The notes under the pieces: generated by a model
The model's database searches: none
What the model was told of the DNA's origin: nothing
The model's input: only the letters and a program-made list of their open reading frames with translations
Part shown: piece by piece, positions 24,278 to 33,041 of the stretch
Numbering within the stretch: the first letter of the stretch is position 1
How the letters are laid out: each line of letters begins with the position of its first letter
From: Dorea sp.
Lineage (GTDB): Bacteria; Bacillota; Clostridia; Lachnospirales; Lachnospiraceae
Length of the DNA stretch: 64,000 bases
Reading direction: 5' to 3'
Assembly (NCBI GenBank): GCA_022769185.1
Contig: JALEKG010000090.1
Span: 62,001 to 126,000 of the forward strand
Made by a program: the position numbers and the translations under genes

Positions 24278-25114
24278 ATGCATGAAATATTGGAAAAAAT
24301 CTCGAAAATAGCGCCTTCGTTACCTCGTGCTCAGAAGACGATCGCAGAGGCTTTAATGGAGAATCCGGAAGCAATAGAACGTATGACTTTGGCAGAAATT
24401 TCAAGGGAATCCGGAACAAGTGAAGCATCGATTATCCGCTTTTGCAGGGAATTGGGCTTTAGTGGATATACAGCACTAAAAGAAGCTTTTGTTCTGGCAA
24501 ATCAGAATGAATCATCTTCAGAAATCAATATTGATAAACATGACAGCATGATGGATATTCTGAATAAATTGTATAAAAACAATATGGAAGTTCTGAGTGA
24601 GACTTTGGCAATCAGTGAGAATCAGTATGAGAAAGCTCTTACAGCTTTGCTAAAAGCAAAATCAATCCATTTTTTTGCGGTGGGTGATGCCTATATGGCA
24701 GCGAATCTGTCATATATGAAGTTTAAACGTATCGGCGTCAGCTGTTCTGCAGAACAGGATATTATGCTTCAGATGATTACCGCCAGTAATTTGACCAAGA
24801 ATGATGTTGCGATTGCTGTATCTTATGAAGGACGGAGCAAGAATGTTGTGGATGCGATCAGAATTGCGAAAGAAAGAGGAGCTACAACGATCAGTGTTAC
24901 AAGACGGCACAAATCCCCTCTTTTGGACTATACGGATATTAGACTTCTGGTTTCGGCGAAGGATCTGACGTTCGGAAGAGATAAGATTACAAGAAGAATT
25001 GCAGATCAGTTTATTCTGGAAGCTCTTTATCTTGGTTATGAGTCAAGGATGGATAGTAAAGCGAAAGAGAGAATCAAATATACGCAGCTTGCTATTAATA
25101 ATAACAAGATATAA
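24278..25114 (+). CDS. RpiR/MurR family transcriptional regulator with SIS domain
   Basis: A 278-residue regulator. The N-terminal RpiR helix-turn-helix reads LPRAQKTIAEALMENPEAIERMTLAEISRESGTSEASIIRFCRELGFSGYTALKEA; the SIS phosphosugar-binding domain follows (about 125-250) with SIHFFAVGDAYMAANLSYMKFKRIG and AVSYEGRSKNVVDAIRIAKERGATTISVT. It should respond to a phosphosugar from the pathway it controls. TAGGAA precedes the start. First gene of a run that continues to rpe and xylB with gaps of 13 and 17 bases. Confidence 0.92.
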   Translation: MHEILEKISKIAPSLPRAQKTIAEALMENPEAIERMTLAEISRESGTSEASIIRFCRELGFSGYTALKEAFVLANQNESSSEINIDKHDSMMDILNKLYKNNMEVLSETLAISENQYEKALTALLKAKSIHFFAVGDAYMAANLSYMKFKRIGVSCSAEQDIMLQMITASNLTKNDVAIAVSYEGRSKNVVDAIRIAKERGATTISVTRRHKSPLLDYTDIRLLVSAKDLTFGRDKITRRIADQFILEALYLGYESRMDSKAKERIKYTQLAINNNKI

Positions 25115-25127
25115 AGGGGAATATCTT

Positions 25128-25787
25128 ATGCCAAAACTTGCACCATCACTACTTGAAGCGGATTATTGTTTTCTATACGACCAGTTAAAGATTATGGAAA
25201 AGGCTGGTGCCGATTATGTACATATTGATGTCATGGATGGAGCTTTTGTCCCGAATCTTGCACTGGGAATGAAAGAGATTCAGAGTATACGACCGGTGAC
25301 AGAACTTGTTTTTGATGTACATATGATGGTGAATGAGCCGATACGTTATGTCAGACAGATGAAAGAAGCCGGGGCTGATATTATTACCGTTCATCTGGAA
25401 GCATGTGAAGATCCGCAAGAGACAATCCTGGCAATAAAAGAGACTGGAGTCAAAGCCGGAATCGTATTGAAGCCTGACACAAAGCTAAGTGAATTGAGTG
25501 AAGCGATCATTTCGATGGTGGATGTAGTCCAGCTTATGACTGTACAGCCCGGGCTTGCGGGACAGAAATTTATTCCAGAATCATTGAATAGGATAAAGGA
25601 GCTTCGAGATAGGATCGATCGGGAAAATCCAGGGTGTGAGATTGAAGTAGATGGTAATATAGGAGTACATAATGTGCAGGATGTCGTGGCAGCAGGTGCG
25701 ACTGTGATTGTTTCTGGGAAAGCACTTTTTGATGGTGATCTTGGGAAAAATATTTCAGAAATGAAAAGATTAATAGAGTCAATTTGA
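25128..25787 (+). CDS. Ribulose-phosphate 3-epimerase family protein
   Basis: A 219-residue TIM barrel of the Rpe family, interconverting ribulose-5-phosphate and xylulose-5-phosphate or, in the AlsE branch, allulose-6-phosphate and fructose-6-phosphate. Metal and catalytic motifs are present: APSLLEAD at the start, HIDVMDGAFVPN, DVHMMV and the phosphate loop EVDGNIGVHN. Compared with true Rpe, NPGFGGQ is VQPGLAGQ and VDGGI is VDGNI, so the substrate could differ. The track starts at 24999 inside rpiR; the ATG at 25128 with AAAGGGGA is correct. The housekeeping rpe is probably elsewhere in the genome. Confidence 0.85.
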   Translation: MPKLAPSLLEADYCFLYDQLKIMEKAGADYVHIDVMDGAFVPNLALGMKEIQSIRPVTELVFDVHMMVNEPIRYVRQMKEAGADIITVHLEACEDPQETILAIKETGVKAGIVLKPDTKLSELSEAIISMVDVVQLMTVQPGLAGQKFIPESLNRIKELRDRIDRENPGCEIEVDGNIGVHNVQDVVAAGATVIVSGKALFDGDLGKNISEMKRLIESI

Positions 25788-25804
25788 TACAAAGGAGGTA
25801 TAGC

Positions 25805-27331
25805 ATGAAGCATTTGATTGGAGTGGATTTGGGAACAAGCGCAACCAAGACGATCATGATGAATGAAAAAGGTGAAATTGTTGCTTCAGCAAGTTATGCA
25901 TATCCATTGTATGAGCCGGCGAACGGCTGGGCCGAGCAGGATCCACATGACTGGAAAGAGGCTGTACTTACCACAATCAGGGAAGTGGTGGACAAGTCGA
26001 AAGTCGCAAAAGAAGATGTGGCGGGAATCGGACTTTCCGGACAGATGCACGGGCTTGTGATGTTGGATGAAAATAATGAAGTAATCACACGTTCAATCAT
26101 CTGGTGTGATGCAAGATCTGACAAGCAGGTGGATGAGCTCCTGGAGGCTATGCCAATGGAAAAATGGCTGGAGATTACCAATAACCCGCCATTGGCGAAC
26201 TGGACGGCGGGAAAGATCTTGTGGATGAGAAAGAATCGTCCGGAATTATATACAAAATGCAGACATATTCTTCTGCCGAAAGATTATGTCCGTTATGAGA
26301 TGACGGGAGTATTCGCAACGGATGTGTCGGATGCAACAGGAATGCAGCTTTTGGATGTAAAGAACAGATGCTGGTCTGATGAAGTGCTTGAAAAATTAGG
26401 AATTGATAAGTCCATGCTGGCAGATGTATATGAAAGCCCAGAGGTTACCGGACATTTACTTCCTGAAATAGCGGAAAAGATGGGACTTACAACGGATACG
26501 GTGGTCGTGGCAGGTGGAAGTGACAATGCCTGTGCAGCTCTCGGTACAGGAGTCGTACATGAAGGACAGGCATTTACGACAATAGGTACTTCGGCAGTTG
26601 TATATACACATCTGGAACATTATACGACAGTGCCGGGTGGAGGATTACATATGTGCTGTTGTGCAGTACCCGGGTGCTGGCATACGATGGGAGGCCCACA
26701 GTCAGCAGGATTATCTGTTGAATGGTTTAAAAATCAATTCTGCAAAGACTTGATGGAACAGGCGAAAGCAGAAAATAAAGGATTTTATGATTTGATGAAT
26801 GAACTTGCAGAACAGGTCCCGATCGGAAGTGATAAACTAATCTATCTTCCGTTTTTAATGGGAGAAAGAACTCCACATATGGAACCAAAGTACAGAGGTG
26901 CTTTCCTTGGTCTCAATACAGTACATACACAGGCGCATATGCTGAGAGCAATTATGGAAGGTATTGTATACTGTCTAGCCGATTGTAACCAGATGCTGAA
27001 GGATCAGGGAATCCATGTAAATGTAATGAGAGCCTGCGGAGGTGGAAGTAAAAGCCTTCTCTGGAGAAAAATGATGGCTGCGCTTTTCGAGTGTGATGTA
27101 AGAACACTTGAGCAGGAAGAAGGTCCTGCATATGGGGGCGCAATTCTTGCAGGAGTTGGTGCAGGAGTATTTTCGAGTGTTCAGGATGCATGTGATGCAT
27201 TTATTAAGGAGAAAGACAGTATCTCCATGGACGAACAAGCCGCAGCAGCTTATAAAAAATATCATAAGATCTATAACCAGATGTATGAAGCATTGCTGAA
27301 TCCATATCTGGAACTTGCTGAGGTCGAGTAG
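25805..27331 (+). CDS. xylB: Xylulokinase-like FGGY carbohydrate kinase (first copy)
   Basis: A 508-residue FGGY kinase phosphorylating a ketose at the terminal hydroxyl. Motifs: N-terminal phosphate loop GVDLGTSATKTIM, GLSGQMHGLVMLD with the substrate-binding Gln-Met-His, WCDAR, PKDYVRYEMTG, FATDVSDATGMQLLDVKNRCW, ATP-site GGGSKSLLW and EEGPAYGGAI. The MHG pattern is characteristic of D-xylulokinases. AAAGGAGG precedes 25805; the track's earlier start at 25784 lacks a site. Two more FGGY kinases follow in this block, so the exact ketose is not assigned. Confidence 0.9.
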   Translation: MKHLIGVDLGTSATKTIMMNEKGEIVASASYAYPLYEPANGWAEQDPHDWKEAVLTTIREVVDKSKVAKEDVAGIGLSGQMHGLVMLDENNEVITRSIIWCDARSDKQVDELLEAMPMEKWLEITNNPPLANWTAGKILWMRKNRPELYTKCRHILLPKDYVRYEMTGVFATDVSDATGMQLLDVKNRCWSDEVLEKLGIDKSMLADVYESPEVTGHLLPEIAEKMGLTTDTVVVAGGSDNACAALGTGVVHEGQAFTTIGTSAVVYTHLEHYTTVPGGGLHMCCCAVPGCWHTMGGPQSAGLSVEWFKNQFCKDLMEQAKAENKGFYDLMNELAEQVPIGSDKLIYLPFLMGERTPHMEPKYRGAFLGLNTVHTQAHMLRAIMEGIVYCLADCNQMLKDQGIHVNVMRACGGGSKSLLWRKMMAALFECDVRTLEQEEGPAYGGAILAGVGAGVFSSVQDACDAFIKEKDSISMDEQAAAAYKKYHKIYNQMYEALLNPYLELAEVE

Positions 27332-27367
27332 CTATAAAACTTAAAAATAGATGAGAAACACGTATAT

Positions 27368-27387
27368 AAACAACGTTTAAGTTGTTT
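27368..27387 (+). promoter_or_regulatory. Inverted repeat upstream of the sugar ABC operon
   Basis: AAACAAC-GTTTAA-GTTGTTT, perfect seven-base arms, 68 bases before the ABC ATPase start. The TTGTTTAAA half-site resembles ROK/XylR-type operators, so the ROK regulator is a candidate binder. No clear -35/-10 pair was found beside it. Confidence 0.5.
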
Positions 27388-27454
27388 AAAGACTATGATT
27401 GCGTTTGGGAAAAATGTGAGATTAGTTTTATTAAAAAGAAAGAGAGGGATGAGA

Positions 27455-28987
27455 ATGGAAGAAATCAAAATGCGAGTCGAGCACGTTTCGAAGTCATTCC
27501 CAGGTGTCAAGGCTCTGACAGACATTGATTTCGCCGTACGGAAAGGTACAGTTCATGCGCTGTGCGGAGAGAACGGTGCGGGCAAATCTACACTTATGAA
27601 GATCATCAATGGTATCTACAAGGCTGATACAGGCCAGATCTATATTGATGAGAAGCCGGTAGAGATTAAAAATCCAATTCAGGCAATGGAGCAAGGTATT
27701 TCCATGATTGCCCAGGAGCTTAATTACGCTCCGGACCTTACAGTAGAAGAGAATCTCTTCATGGGACGTCTTCCTGTTAATAAGTTTGGAAAAGTCAACT
27801 GGAAAAAAGTACGTGAAGAAGCAAAGAAATTCCTGAAAGAGCAGCAGCTTTCCTATTCACCTACACAGACATTGAGATCGCTGACTGTTTCTGATATTCA
27901 GATGCTGGAGATCATTAAAGCAATTACAAATAATGCGCAGATCATCATCATGGATGAGCCTACATCTTCCATTTCACAGAAAGAAGTAGATCTTCTGTTT
28001 GAAAAGGTGAATGAGTTGAGGGCAAAAGGTGTAAGTATTATTTACATATCTCATAAGATGGATGAGTTATTTACAATTGCAGATGATATCACTGTTATTC
28101 GAGATGGTTCTGTAATTAATACGCACCGGGTAACAGATCTTCTTCCGGAAAATCCAACAGCGGAGGACATTGATGCTGCAACCAACGTCATTATTGGAGA
28201 AATGGTAGGACGTAAGTTGGATAATGTATATCCAAAGGAAGAAGTGCCACTTGGGGATCTGGCATTAGAGGTGGAAGATTTTAACTGTAAGAATATGTTT
28301 GAGAACATTAACTTTAATGTTCGTAAAGGTGAGATTGTAGGATTTGCCGGACTGGTAGGTGCAGGACGTACAGAGGTTATGCGTGCAGTTTATGGTTTGG
28401 ATCCACATGATTCAGGTAAAGTAAAACTGAATGGAAAAGAGGTACCGGTGAAAAATGCAAGAACCAGTATCGATAATGGTCTGATCATGCTGTCAGAGGA
28501 CCGTCGTGAGTATGGTCTGATTCCGGTAAGAAGTGTAAAAGAAAATGCAAGTCTTGCAAACTTGAAAGAGTATATATATGGTGGATTTGCCCATGTGGCA
28601 AAAGAACGCCAGGATGTAGAAAAGTACTTTGAAAAGATGCAGGTAAAAACTCCTTCTTTGGAAACACCAATTTCTTCATTATCTGGTGGTAATGCACAGA
28701 AGGTATTGCTGGCCAGATGGATGCTTTGCCATCCGGACGTAATGATTCTGGATGAACCAACACGTGGTATCGATGTTGGTGCAAAATTTGAGATCTATAA
28801 ACTGATGACAGAAATTGTAAAAGAAGACAAAGCAATCGTTATGGTTTCATCAGAAATGGCAGAGCTGATCGGTATGTGTGACCGTATTTACGTAATGTGT
28901 CAGGGACGCATCACAGGATGTCTTACCAGAGATGAATTCTCACAAGAACGTATCATGATGAGTGCGACCGGTCTGATGGAAAGTTAG
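27455..28987 (+). CDS. Sugar ABC transporter ATP-binding protein (RbsA/XylG type, two NBDs)
   Basis: A 510-residue duplicated ATPase energising sugar uptake. First domain: Walker A GENGAGKST, Walker B IIIMDEPTSSIS, but a weak signature LTVSDIQMLEI. Second domain: degenerate Walker A VGAGRTE, signature LSGGNAQKVLLARW, Walker B VMILDEPTRGIDVGAK. This asymmetry is normal for the RbsA/MglA/XylG group. The start at 27455 has AGAGAGGG upstream. Followed by permease and binding protein genes at 21 and 86 bases, giving the order ATPase, permease, binding protein. Likely substrate: the pentose, polyol or hexose handled by the kinases around it. Confidence 0.92.
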   Translation: MEEIKMRVEHVSKSFPGVKALTDIDFAVRKGTVHALCGENGAGKSTLMKIINGIYKADTGQIYIDEKPVEIKNPIQAMEQGISMIAQELNYAPDLTVEENLFMGRLPVNKFGKVNWKKVREEAKKFLKEQQLSYSPTQTLRSLTVSDIQMLEIIKAITNNAQIIIMDEPTSSISQKEVDLLFEKVNELRAKGVSIIYISHKMDELFTIADDITVIRDGSVINTHRVTDLLPENPTAEDIDAATNVIIGEMVGRKLDNVYPKEEVPLGDLALEVEDFNCKNMFENINFNVRKGEIVGFAGLVGAGRTEVMRAVYGLDPHDSGKVKLNGKEVPVKNARTSIDNGLIMLSEDRREYGLIPVRSVKENASLANLKEYIYGGFAHVAKERQDVEKYFEKMQVKTPSLETPISSLSGGNAQKVLLARWMLCHPDVMILDEPTRGIDVGAKFEIYKLMTEIVKEDKAIVMVSSEMAELIGMCDRIYVMCQGRITGCLTRDEFSQERIMMSATGLMES

Positions 28988-29008
28988 GAAAAAAGGGAGG
29001 AGCAAAAA

Positions 29009-30001
29009 ATGAATAAAAAATCTAAGTTTCAGCAGAGCCTGCAAAAACATTATATTTATCTTATTCTTGTTGTAATGTTTGTTGCCTGTAGTTTGATCAG
29101 TCCATATTTCTTAAAATCAAATAACCTGATTAATATTTTAAGACAATCTTGTGTAGGACTTTTGATCGCATATGGTGAAATGATTCTGATCGTGGAAGGT
29201 TTCATTGACCTTTCCGCAGCATCAGTACTTGCATTAAGCGGTGTACTTTCTGTTGCGGCATATAAGAGTACACAGTCTTTAGCAGTAGCAATTTTGGTGG
29301 CTTTGGTAGTCGGTGTTCTTTGTAACTTGTTTAACGCATTCTTTGTTGCAAATATTAATGTTCCGGCATTCATTGCAACCTTAGGTATGCAGGAAATTGC
29401 ACGTGGTATTGCACTCTATTATTGTGGTGGTTCCAATATCCTTCAGCTGGGTAATTTTACAGTTATGGGACAGGGAATGGTTGGACCGATTCCGCTTCCG
29501 GTAATTATTCTTCTGTTTGTATCAGTGCTTATGTGGTATCTGGTGACCCAGACTCGCTGGGGACGCAGCATCTATGCAATCGGTGGTAACCGTAATGCAG
29601 CAGAGGCAAGTGGAATTAATGTAAAGAGCAGTATTTACCGTGCTTATATCATCAACGGTATGTTGATCGGTCTTGCAGGTGTTATCTTTATGGCACGTAA
29701 CAATGCAGGTCTTCCGAATGGTGCTGTTGGTTATGAAATGACAGGTCTTACAGCTGCAATCGTTGGTGGTACTTCCATGAATGGTGGTGTAGGTACGATC
29801 ACAGGTACTGTAGCCGGTGCGTTTATCATTGCATTCCTTGAAAATATCATGAACCTGATCGGTGTAGATTCCTACATCCAGGAAATCGTAAAAGGTCTTT
29901 TGATTGTTCTTGCAGTAGCAGCTGACGTTATGAGTAAAAAAGGTAAAGTCAGCAAAGTGATCATTGCTCCAAAGGACAAAGATGAGAAAAAAGAAAAATA
30001 G
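29009..30001 (+). CDS. Sugar ABC transporter permease (RbsC type)
   Basis: A 330-residue membrane protein with about nine hydrophobic spans and the family signatures VGLLIAYGEMILIVEGFIDLSAASVLALSG and AIGGNRNAAEASGINV, with a repeated G-rich stretch VGGTSMNGGVGTITGTVAGA near the C-terminus. It homodimerises to form the channel driven by the preceding ATPase. GGGAGGAG precedes the ATG. The lysine-rich C-terminus is cytoplasmic. Confidence 0.92.
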   Translation: MNKKSKFQQSLQKHYIYLILVVMFVACSLISPYFLKSNNLINILRQSCVGLLIAYGEMILIVEGFIDLSAASVLALSGVLSVAAYKSTQSLAVAILVALVVGVLCNLFNAFFVANINVPAFIATLGMQEIARGIALYYCGGSNILQLGNFTVMGQGMVGPIPLPVIILLFVSVLMWYLVTQTRWGRSIYAIGGNRNAAEASGINVKSSIYRAYIINGMLIGLAGVIFMARNNAGLPNGAVGYEMTGLTAAIVGGTSMNGGVGTITGTVAGAFIIAFLENIMNLIGVDSYIQEIVKGLLIVLAVAADVMSKKGKVSKVIIAPKDKDEKKEK

Positions 30002-30013
30002 AATGAGCATATT

Positions 30014-30037
30014 GCAGCAGTGAGGTATGACTGTTGC
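30014..30037 (+). other. Stem-loop between permease and binding-protein genes
   Basis: GCAGCAGT (30014-30021) and ACTGTTGC (30030-30037) form an eight-base stem with one G-T pair and no U-tract. Such structures often stabilise the upstream message or set the ratio of binding protein to permease. Confidence 0.45.
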
Positions 30038-30087
30038 TTGCTATAGAAACTATGAACCAAGCATAAAAAGAGAAAGGAAGAAGTATT

Positions 30088-31170
30088 ATGAAAATGAAAA
30101 AATTAGTATCTATGTTGCTTATTTTAATTATGACATTGTCATTAGCAGCATGCGGAAGCAGCAGCGGAAGTAGTGACAGTTCAGATGATTCTTCAGATGA
30201 CTCTGCAGAAGGCGGAAAATATCGTGTAGCATTTGTAGCTCGTGCGAGTGCAGATACATTTGCAGCATGGTTAACGCGTGAAATGATCAGTGAAGCAGAA
30301 CAATATGATGAGATTGAACTGGATTATTTCAGTGGTGAAGCAGATGATAACAAATTAAATGGTATTCTTGAAGACTGTATTACAAAAGACTATGATCTTG
30401 TGATTGTACAGGTTAATGATAACGTAGCTTCTGCTCCGTATATCAAACAGGTTGTTGATGCAGGTATCCCTGTTATCACAACGAATCCTGCCGTTCATCA
30501 GGGCGACCTTGACGGAACAGATGATGATTCTCTCTTAGAGGGAACAGGAACAGTTGACGCTGATCCAATCGAACAGGCAGCAGTAAGTGCAAGATATGCA
30601 GTGGAAGAAGTTCCAGAAAATGCAAACGTAGTAGTTCTTATGGGACCATCTAACAACTTCCACTCTGATGGACGTCGTGAAGGATGGCAGACAGAGTTCT
30701 TTGATAAGAGACCTGACGTAAATATTCTTTATGAAGATTATGCAAACTGGAACAGTGATGAAGCTCTTGCTCTCATGGAAACATGGGTACAGGGCGGAAC
30801 AAAGATTGATGCTATCATTTCTATGAATGATAATATGGCAGCTGGTGCAATCGAAGCAATCCGTAGTAACAGCGATTACTTTGATGCTGATGGCAATCCA
30901 ACATTCCTCGCTTATGGTGTAGATGGAAATGCACAGGGATGTCTGCTTGTTCAGGAAGGTCTCCTTACAAGAACATCTCTTCAGGATGCATCTCTCCTTG
31001 CAGAACAGTGTATTGCAAACGCAGTTAAGGTTCTGAATGGTGAAATGGATGTAACAGAAGTTGAGTACTATGTAGACGCTCCGGAAATCAACATCGATAC
31101 AGTTCAGCAGTATATTGATCTGTATAAAGAAAACGGAGAGATCAGTGATGATGGTTCTCTTGTAGAATAA
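30088..31170 (+). CDS. Sugar ABC transporter substrate-binding lipoprotein
   Basis: A 360-residue lipoprotein. The signal peptide MKMKKLVSMLLILIMTLSLAACG ends in a proper lipobox LAAC, followed by a Ser/Asp-rich tether (SSSGSSDSSDDSSDDS). The mature part is a type I periplasmic-binding fold of the RbsB group: YRVAFVARASADTFAAWLTREM, DYDLVIVQVNDNVASAPYIKQVVDAGIPVITTNPA, INAIISMNDNMAAGAIEAIR-like hinge strand and AYGVDGNAQGCLLV. It captures sugar at the cell surface for the ABC importer encoded upstream. AAAGGAAG precedes the start and a terminator follows. Confidence 0.92.
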   Translation: MKMKKLVSMLLILIMTLSLAACGSSSGSSDSSDDSSDDSAEGGKYRVAFVARASADTFAAWLTREMISEAEQYDEIELDYFSGEADDNKLNGILEDCITKDYDLVIVQVNDNVASAPYIKQVVDAGIPVITTNPAVHQGDLDGTDDDSLLEGTGTVDADPIEQAAVSARYAVEEVPENANVVVLMGPSNNFHSDGRREGWQTEFFDKRPDVNILYEDYANWNSDEALALMETWVQGGTKIDAIISMNDNMAAGAIEAIRSNSDYFDADGNPTFLAYGVDGNAQGCLLVQEGLLTRTSLQDASLLAEQCIANAVKVLNGEMDVTEVEYYVDAPEINIDTVQQYIDLYKENGEISDDGSLVE

Positions 31171-31233
31171 TTCCGAAATCAGTAGTAAAAACTGAATAAT
31201 ATTTTAAGCTTGGAGATAGTTTCATGTGAATGG

Positions 31234-31268
31234 CGCCTGGCGGTTCGGTGCCGCCAGGTGTTCTTTTT
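31234..31268 (+). terminator. Terminator after the binding-protein gene
   Basis: CGCCTGGCGG (31234-31243) and CCGCCAGGTG (31251-31260) around a seven-base loop, then TTCTTTTT. Probably partial, giving extra binding protein relative to the downstream enzymes. Confidence 0.85.
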
Positions 31269-31302
31269 AAAAGAATAAAATGAAGAAGGAGGATTCTTTC
31301 AA

Positions 31303-32430
31303 ATGGCAGAAAAAAAATATATTAATAAAGGCGCGTTTATGACAGAGATTGATAAGATGATCGTAGTAGATGAAGATCATCTTGATATCGTTGAAGATCC
31401 GATTGCAAGAGAGAAAATTCAGGCACAGTTGGAAGTGCAGTTACCGGTTGATCCGGATAAAGTTTTAATTAAGGTGGAATATGTAGGTGTATGTGGCTCA
31501 GATGTTCATTATTTCCATGACGGATGCTGCGGAACCTTTAAAGTAGACAAGGAAAGAGATATCCCTTACATGCTTGGACATGAGTGTGCAGGTACTGTAG
31601 TAGAAGTTGGTGCTAATGTAACACATCTTAAAGTTGGTGACAGAGTATGCTGCGAACCAGGAATCACTTGTGGAAAATGTGAGCATTGTAAATCCGGACA
31701 TTACAATCTTTGTGAAGATGTCATTTTCTGGGCAACTCCACCGGTACAGGGATGTTATATGAGATATGTTCCGTTCCAGGCTGATCTCTGCTTCAAACTT
31801 CCGGAAGGAATGGATACCAAAGCAGGTGCGATGGTTGAGCCATTTGCAACCGGTATGTATGCAGCTGAAAAAGGAGAAATCACAGTTGGTGATTCCGTTG
31901 TTATCCTTGGAAGTGGATGTATCGGTCTTATGACAATGATGGCATGTAGAGCTCGTGGTGCAAGTCAGATCATCGTATGTGACCTTGAAGATATCCGTCT
32001 TGAGAAAGCAAAAGAAAATGGTGCTGATTTCGTAATCAACAGTGGAAAGGAAGATCCGATTGCTAAGATCAGAGAACTGACAAATGGCCGTGGACCTGAT
32101 GTTGTATTTGAAACAGCAGGAAGTAAATTTACAATCGCACAGACAGCACACATTGCACGTCGTGGCGGACTCATTGTATTAGTTGGTATGTCTGCACAGG
32201 AAGAAATAACATTTAACTTTGGACAGGTAATGGCAAAAGAGCTTCGCATTAAATCTTTATTCCGTTACGTAAACATGTTCCCGAAGAGTGTAGCTACAGT
32301 AGGAAGAGGACTTGCTAAAATTGATAATATTGCTACACATGAATATGTTCTGGATGATATTCAGCAGGCATTTGAAGATTCTATTACAAAGAAGAATGAA
32401 GTTGTAAAAGCTGTCATTAAAATTGATTAA
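31303..32430 (+). CDS. Zinc-dependent polyol dehydrogenase (sorbitol/xylitol dehydrogenase type)
   Basis: A 375-residue medium-chain dehydrogenase oxidising a polyol to a ketose with NAD+. Catalytic zinc site: VGVCGSDVHYFHDG and LGHECAGTV; structural zinc cysteines CGKCEHCKSGHYNLC; nucleotide fold VVILGSGCIGLMTM, with an acidic residue (CDLED) at the end of the second strand, favouring NAD over NADP. An N-terminal extension of about 40 residues (MAEKKYINKGAFMTEIDKMIVV) is unusual for the family. AAGGAGG precedes the ATG. The context of kinases and epimerases suggests a C5 or C6 sugar alcohol such as xylitol, arabitol, ribitol or sorbitol. Confidence 0.88.
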   Translation: MAEKKYINKGAFMTEIDKMIVVDEDHLDIVEDPIAREKIQAQLEVQLPVDPDKVLIKVEYVGVCGSDVHYFHDGCCGTFKVDKERDIPYMLGHECAGTVVEVGANVTHLKVGDRVCCEPGITCGKCEHCKSGHYNLCEDVIFWATPPVQGCYMRYVPFQADLCFKLPEGMDTKAGAMVEPFATGMYAAEKGEITVGDSVVILGSGCIGLMTMMACRARGASQIIVCDLEDIRLEKAKENGADFVINSGKEDPIAKIRELTNGRGPDVVFETAGSKFTIAQTAHIARRGGLIVLVGMSAQEEITFNFGQVMAKELRIKSLFRYVNMFPKSVATVGRGLAKIDNIATHEYVLDDIQQAFEDSITKKNEVVKAVIKID

Positions 32431-32446
32431 TTTCTGAGTGGTTTAA

Positions 32447-32490
32447 ATGGTCAGTGGAGCATATGGCGGTCCACTGGCCATTTTTACTTT
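32447..32490 (+). terminator. Terminator/attenuator between polyol dehydrogenase and rpiB-like gene
   Basis: ATGGTCAGTGGA (32447-32458) pairs with TCCACTGGCCAT (32470-32481) over 12 positions with one G-U, followed by TTTTACTTT. It lies 15 bases ahead of the next ATG. Confidence 0.75.
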
Positions 32491-32504
32491 ATGAGGAGGG
32501 TAAA

Positions 32505-33041
32505 ATGAGCGTAAATAAAATTGCACTTGGATGTGACAATGTCGGATTCGACTTAAAGGAGCAGATAAAAAAATATCTGATAGAAGAAAAAAATTATGAA
32601 GTAGTGATTGATCCCGTCCAAAAACAGGAGGAAGGATATCTTGCCGGTATTCGAGTAGCAGAAGAAATGTGCGTCGGGATTCAAAAAGATGTATGCAGAC
32701 TGGGATTATATATATGCGGAACTGGGCTTGGATTTAGTACAATGGCGAATAAATACTGGGGGATCCGGGCAGCACATGCTTCAGATTGTTATACAGCGCA
32801 AAGAGCCCGTCAGAGTCTGAATGCTCAGATTTTATGTATCGGAAGCAGAGTTCTGCCGTTTGAATATGCGAAAATGGTGATAGATGCATTTTTAGATAAA
32901 CCGTTTGACTTCGCCCGCCAGTCTTCTGTTGAAAATCTTCAGATGTTTAAAGAGCATGAAGAAAAGATACTGGGAAGAGAAAAACCAGACTATGTAGCCT
33001 GGAGCATGGGATATTATGAGGATGGAAAAGAAGATGAATAA
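32505..33041 (+). CDS. RpiB/LacA/LacB family sugar-phosphate isomerase
   Basis: A 178-residue isomerase interconverting aldose and ketose phosphates (ribose-5-P/ribulose-5-P, allose-6-P/allulose-6-P or galactose-6-P/tagatose-6-P). Family motifs: IALGCDNVGFDLKEQIKKYL, LYICGTGLGFSTMANKYWGIRAAHASDCYTAQRARQSLNAQILCIGSRV. The usual CGTGxG catalytic loop with Cys is intact. The track starts 17 codons early inside the terminator; 32505 has GAGGAGGG. The length exceeds a typical RpiB (about 150) because of a C-terminal tail (GREKPDYVAWSMGYYEDG). It overlaps hxlA by eight bases. Confidence 0.85.
   Translation: MSVNKIALGCDNVGFDLKEQIKKYLIEEKNYEVVIDPVQKQEEGYLAGIRVAEEMCVGIQKDVCRLGLYICGTGLGFSTMANKYWGIRAAHASDCYTAQRARQSLNAQILCIGSRVLPFEYAKMVIDAFLDKPFDFARQSSVENLQMFKEHEEKILGREKPDYVAWSMGYYEDGKEDE

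Noticed and set aside
28051-29373. Antisense ORFs of 85-116 codons across the sugar ABC genes
   Set aside because: Low-complexity Ser/Thr or Leu/His-rich shadows of conserved ABC genes.
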